Part shown: piece by piece, positions 60,864 through 64,000 of the stretch | How the letters are laid out: the number at the start of each line of letters is the position of its first letter | Numbering within the stretch: the stretch's first letter is position 1 | Assembly: GCA_035578155.1 (NCBI GenBank) | Contig: JAPWDM010000013.1 | Span: 6,907,527 to 6,971,526 of the forward strand | Direction: 5' to 3' | Source of the DNA: Brachynemurus nebulosus | Lineage: Eukaryota; Arthropoda; Insecta; Neuroptera; Myrmeleontidae | Length of the DNA: 64,000 nucleotides | Made by a program: the position numbers and the translations under genes | Notes under the pieces: model-generated | Databases searched by the model: none | What the model was told of the DNA's origin: nothing | Seen by the model: only the letters and a program-made list of their open reading frames with translations

Positions 60864-63800
60864 AGGAAATGGAATGTAAGGGAACGAACCTAGAAACTGG
60901 TTGATTGTGACTGTCTCTATTGGCTGCACTTATACTGGGTGAGTTTTTTGAGAGTTCCCATTTTTCTTACTGCACCGCTATTGACTTAATCGGAAAATTG
61001 TTCAAATAAAAGTTCAGTAGACTGATAGCTCTTGTAATTTTTGAGTTAAAAATATGATTCTACGCTTGAAGATTTCTTTAAAAATTAGCTTATGATCCAA
61101 AAATATCGGGAATAACCAAATTTTCATTATTTTATCTCATGTTCTCGAGTAATTGGGTTTTGAAAACTAGATTTTTTAAGGCACGCGCTCCGACTGCGAG
61201 TTCAAACGATATCAAAATGTACGGTTTCGGGCTAACGATAATGCGCTCTTAACAAAAGTGTAGCGTAGACACCTAACAAACTGTCATTTAACATTTACTG
61301 AAGTAAAATAATAAAAAAAAAAAACGTAAATTATTTTCAATGAATTAACAAATATGGGTTGAATTATTAAAGTAGCAATTAATTTAGATGCTGATCTTTT
61401 AAATTCATTTTGTTATGAAAAAATTATACCATTAAAAGTTAAGGTGTATCTATATTATATCTATATTTTGACTGATAATTTACCTGTTGTGCTATCTATT
61501 AACCTCAATATTAATACCAGCAAAAGACCAAACAGAATTTTTTAACCAATCTTCAACATGTCGACCGGTTTCGGTCTCTCGACCGTTATCAAGACAAGAA
61601 TATAAAAATCAATAAAATAAAAATAAAGAATGAAAAAATTTTAAAATATTTTTTCATAAACAAAAGAAACTAAAGACCTTTTAGTTTGGATCAAAACAAA
61701 CAATGTCAAACCAATCAAATCAAACAATGTCAAATATAGCAACCCGTTGGTTGCAAAAAAGGAAATACGTACATCACTAAAAATGATATACGAAAACGGA
61801 AATGTGAAACAACAAAAAAACATCTGAAGACCAAACTTGCGATGGAGAACAGGAAAAGTAAAAGAAGAAACGAAAAGTCATTTTTAGAAAAAAACATCTG
61901 TAAAAGCCACAAATCGCCTTATGAATCACCTATTCAAATTAGTTCCATTGACTTTTTATGTAGATCAGTCTATAAGATCTATTTGTCGCAATATTAAGAA
62001 AAATTCAAAAAATAGACTTGAAAAAAAATTTCCCATTTATGCACTGAATCAATTTTATCAATAAATTAATATATAGTTCCAATTAAAAAGTGCAAGTTTA
62101 TATCATAACTCCAAAACTAAAGAAGCTACACAATTTTTACCTAAACAATTTTTTAATTAAGTCAATAAAAACGGCAATTCTTGAAAAACTCATCCCGTAT
62201 CCATGATTCAATTTCTTCGATGTATACCTTAGTACAGGATGGGTGAGTAATAGCAGGTTCTATTAGGGTATCAACTGCCAGCATGGTATGCACCACCCTT
62301 GCAATTTAATTCTTAGCCATTTTCACCACATGCTCATTGTATTACTTACTAATATGCAATATTATGTGAAAGGTTCATGTGTGCTGTACATATGTAGATA
62401 TTTTATGTTCTTTTGTTTGTACGTACAGTAACGGGGCAAAATATGAGAACAGTTTGATAACAAAAGATGAAAAAGTGATCTAATATATAAAACGGTGTTT
62501 AATTTGGTACTATAATCCGAATAGTCACTTGTAGTGATGAATATATCATTCCCTGTTTGGTAATTATGTTAAGTACTTATTAAGGGCTGACTGGACGTAG
62601 AAGCGAATATATATTTAACAAACTGGTTTAACCTAATTTTTTTAGTGTTCTATAACATATCTAACCAAGTAAAGGTCTAGAAGTGATAAGTAATTCCCGA
62701 TTTTGATGAAACTTGGTAGGTGTGTAGAACAAAGAAAAATTACAGACATGTATTTTTTTTATCGGCCAAAAACGCCATTTAAGGGATGAAATCCACTCCC
62801 AAAGTTGGGGTAAAATTTTAATTTTGTCCAATTACTCGAAAACTATAACAGCTATAGATAGAAAAAAAGTGTAAATTGACACAACCCTTCATTTTTAAGT
62901 ATCTTTCTACTAATGTACTCAAATCCAGGGTCGGATCTACTGGAGGGGCGTTGACAATAAAATTGAGGTTAAAATTTTAAATATGGTGAATATGGTTCGA
63001 TCAATCAAAATACTAATATCAAATATGAAAACTACATCAAAAATACTAGTTTACCTGTTTCTGCCAAAAGCCGTTACGTTAAAGCTTCGATAGGTTCAAC
63101 ATAATCTACATTTTGTTTTCTTCCCCTCCTTTCCCCCTGGCAAATTTGGCACAATGCGGTTCATCATGAGCGTTGTAATCGAACTTCGTATTTCCTTCAG
63201 GCAAAAGTTTACACCGAATAGTGTTTACGCACTTTCTTTCAAGCTGATCACAGTCGATTTTAATCATTTATAATTGAATGTTAAAAACCGTCTTTTGGAA
63301 AATGACCATGAAAATGAACATAATTTAACAGTTCATTATAAAACACGACTGATTCAAATCTTAGATTATCAAGTTCTATAGCATATATTTATGTACACAT
63401 TATATACTACTCTAAGCTCAATTAAAATAAAGCATTTACTATATATACTACTTTACTTTCTGTGCTCTATCAATATCCTTAGTGGTCGTGTCGGTTCGTA
63501 CAACTTTATAGTTTTGCATGTTGGCAACAATGAAATATTTATGTACCGTAGTGTACAAGAAAATTGAAATAATTTAAAGTTTTTCAACCAGTAAATTTGA
63601 AACTACTGAATCCGATAACATATAATGGGCAATTACATGAAATGATGGAATTTTAGTAAAAATTAAGAAATAAAAATAATTAATCAAAATCAAGCCTACT
63701 TGATACTCAAAATATCACTGATATACAACGTTTTTTTTTTTTATTTATTTACCTTTAATTGTTTTTATTTTGTAAATTTAGCTTAAAAATTTATTACTTA

Positions 63801-64000
63801 ATAAATAAAAAAATACTGTAACTTGTGATTCTTTCAAATAAATATTAAAATACAGCTAAATTTACCTTTTTTTTATGCTGAAATAATTACTATACTCGTT
63901 TTGAGTATTATTTTGATTTTTTGTCAAGCTACGAATTCGAGCAATGGAGGCTATCAAAACTGATAGACGTTTTTTTAATTACTAAAAATAAGCTTTTATC
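60862..64000. other. AT-rich intergenic DNA with fragments of unplaced repeats
   Basis: At 61558-61596 the string TGTCGACCGGTTTCGGTCTC, followed by TCGACCGTTATCAAGAC, resembles a repeat-tail motif seen in insect retroelements (memory only). At 62680-62960, GATGAAACTTGGTAGGTGTG and ATTACTCGAAAACTATAACA have the character of a dispersed repeat. Overlapping minus frames at 61641-61912 are low-complexity. No gene, RNA or complete element is identified up to the window end. Confidence 0.4.

Overview
This window looks like AT-rich nuclear DNA of an animal, most likely an insect. It has long (TA)n tracts, pol III tRNA genes without encoded CCA, and many short non-autonomous DNA transposons. I recognise no intact host protein-coding gene. 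No open reading frame on either strand has a convincing domain, and the longest ones sit in microsatellites, A/T-rich noise or repeats. The recognisable protein remnants are a broken Tc1-type transposase (53563-53942, minus) and a small cysteine-rich segment kept in both copies of one TIR element (13260-13498 minus; 51993-52210 plus). The species assignment is inference.

The best-supported content is mobile DNA. There are four Helitron-like elements (9451-9984, 17003-17468, 44046-44739, 46161-46857), each with a 5' TC end, a 3' hairpin, a CTAG end (decayed in one copy) and insertion between A and T. A second family has Helentron/DINE-like features: a subterminal AGCGAATTT inverted pair, an internal (TA)n tract and a 3' stem-loop. 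hAT-type elements occur at 7691-8103 (perfect 8-bp target duplication), 11870-12329, 48071-48648 and 59337-59495. TA-flanked inverted-repeat elements lie at 3024-3862, 5572-6565, 18232-18603, 24148-24339, 41992-43090, 49196-49500, 56875-57127 and 59723-60085. TTAA-flanked elements lie at 19275-20134, 21073-21559, 35229-35822 and 40834-41454. Two families are present as pairs: GGGTAAGTGCGGG (13051-13983 and 51528-52460) and CACGGAGAG (37450-38235 and 39949-40760).

The main RNA-gene locus is a tandem array of five tRNA-Glu-type sequences on the minus strand (15506-16164), repeating about every 145 bp. Two units look like normal tRNA-Glu(TTC). One otherwise intact unit has anticodon TTA, which would read the UAA stop codon. 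A further TTA unit and one more unit are degenerate. A second tRNA-like family with an unusual anticodon loop sits in a repeated unit of about 366 bp at 26060-26491 and 27730-28170.

Several unrelated elements share one architecture: the terminal motif is repeated many times inside the element. Examples are CAAGAC in one hAT family, AAATCGAT in another, and GGGAGAGATGCCGC, CTAAACCGTAC and ACCCGCTTTGGGC in TIR elements. Between elements lie long stretches of AT-rich DNA, simple repeats and degraded repeat fragments with no supportable gene.
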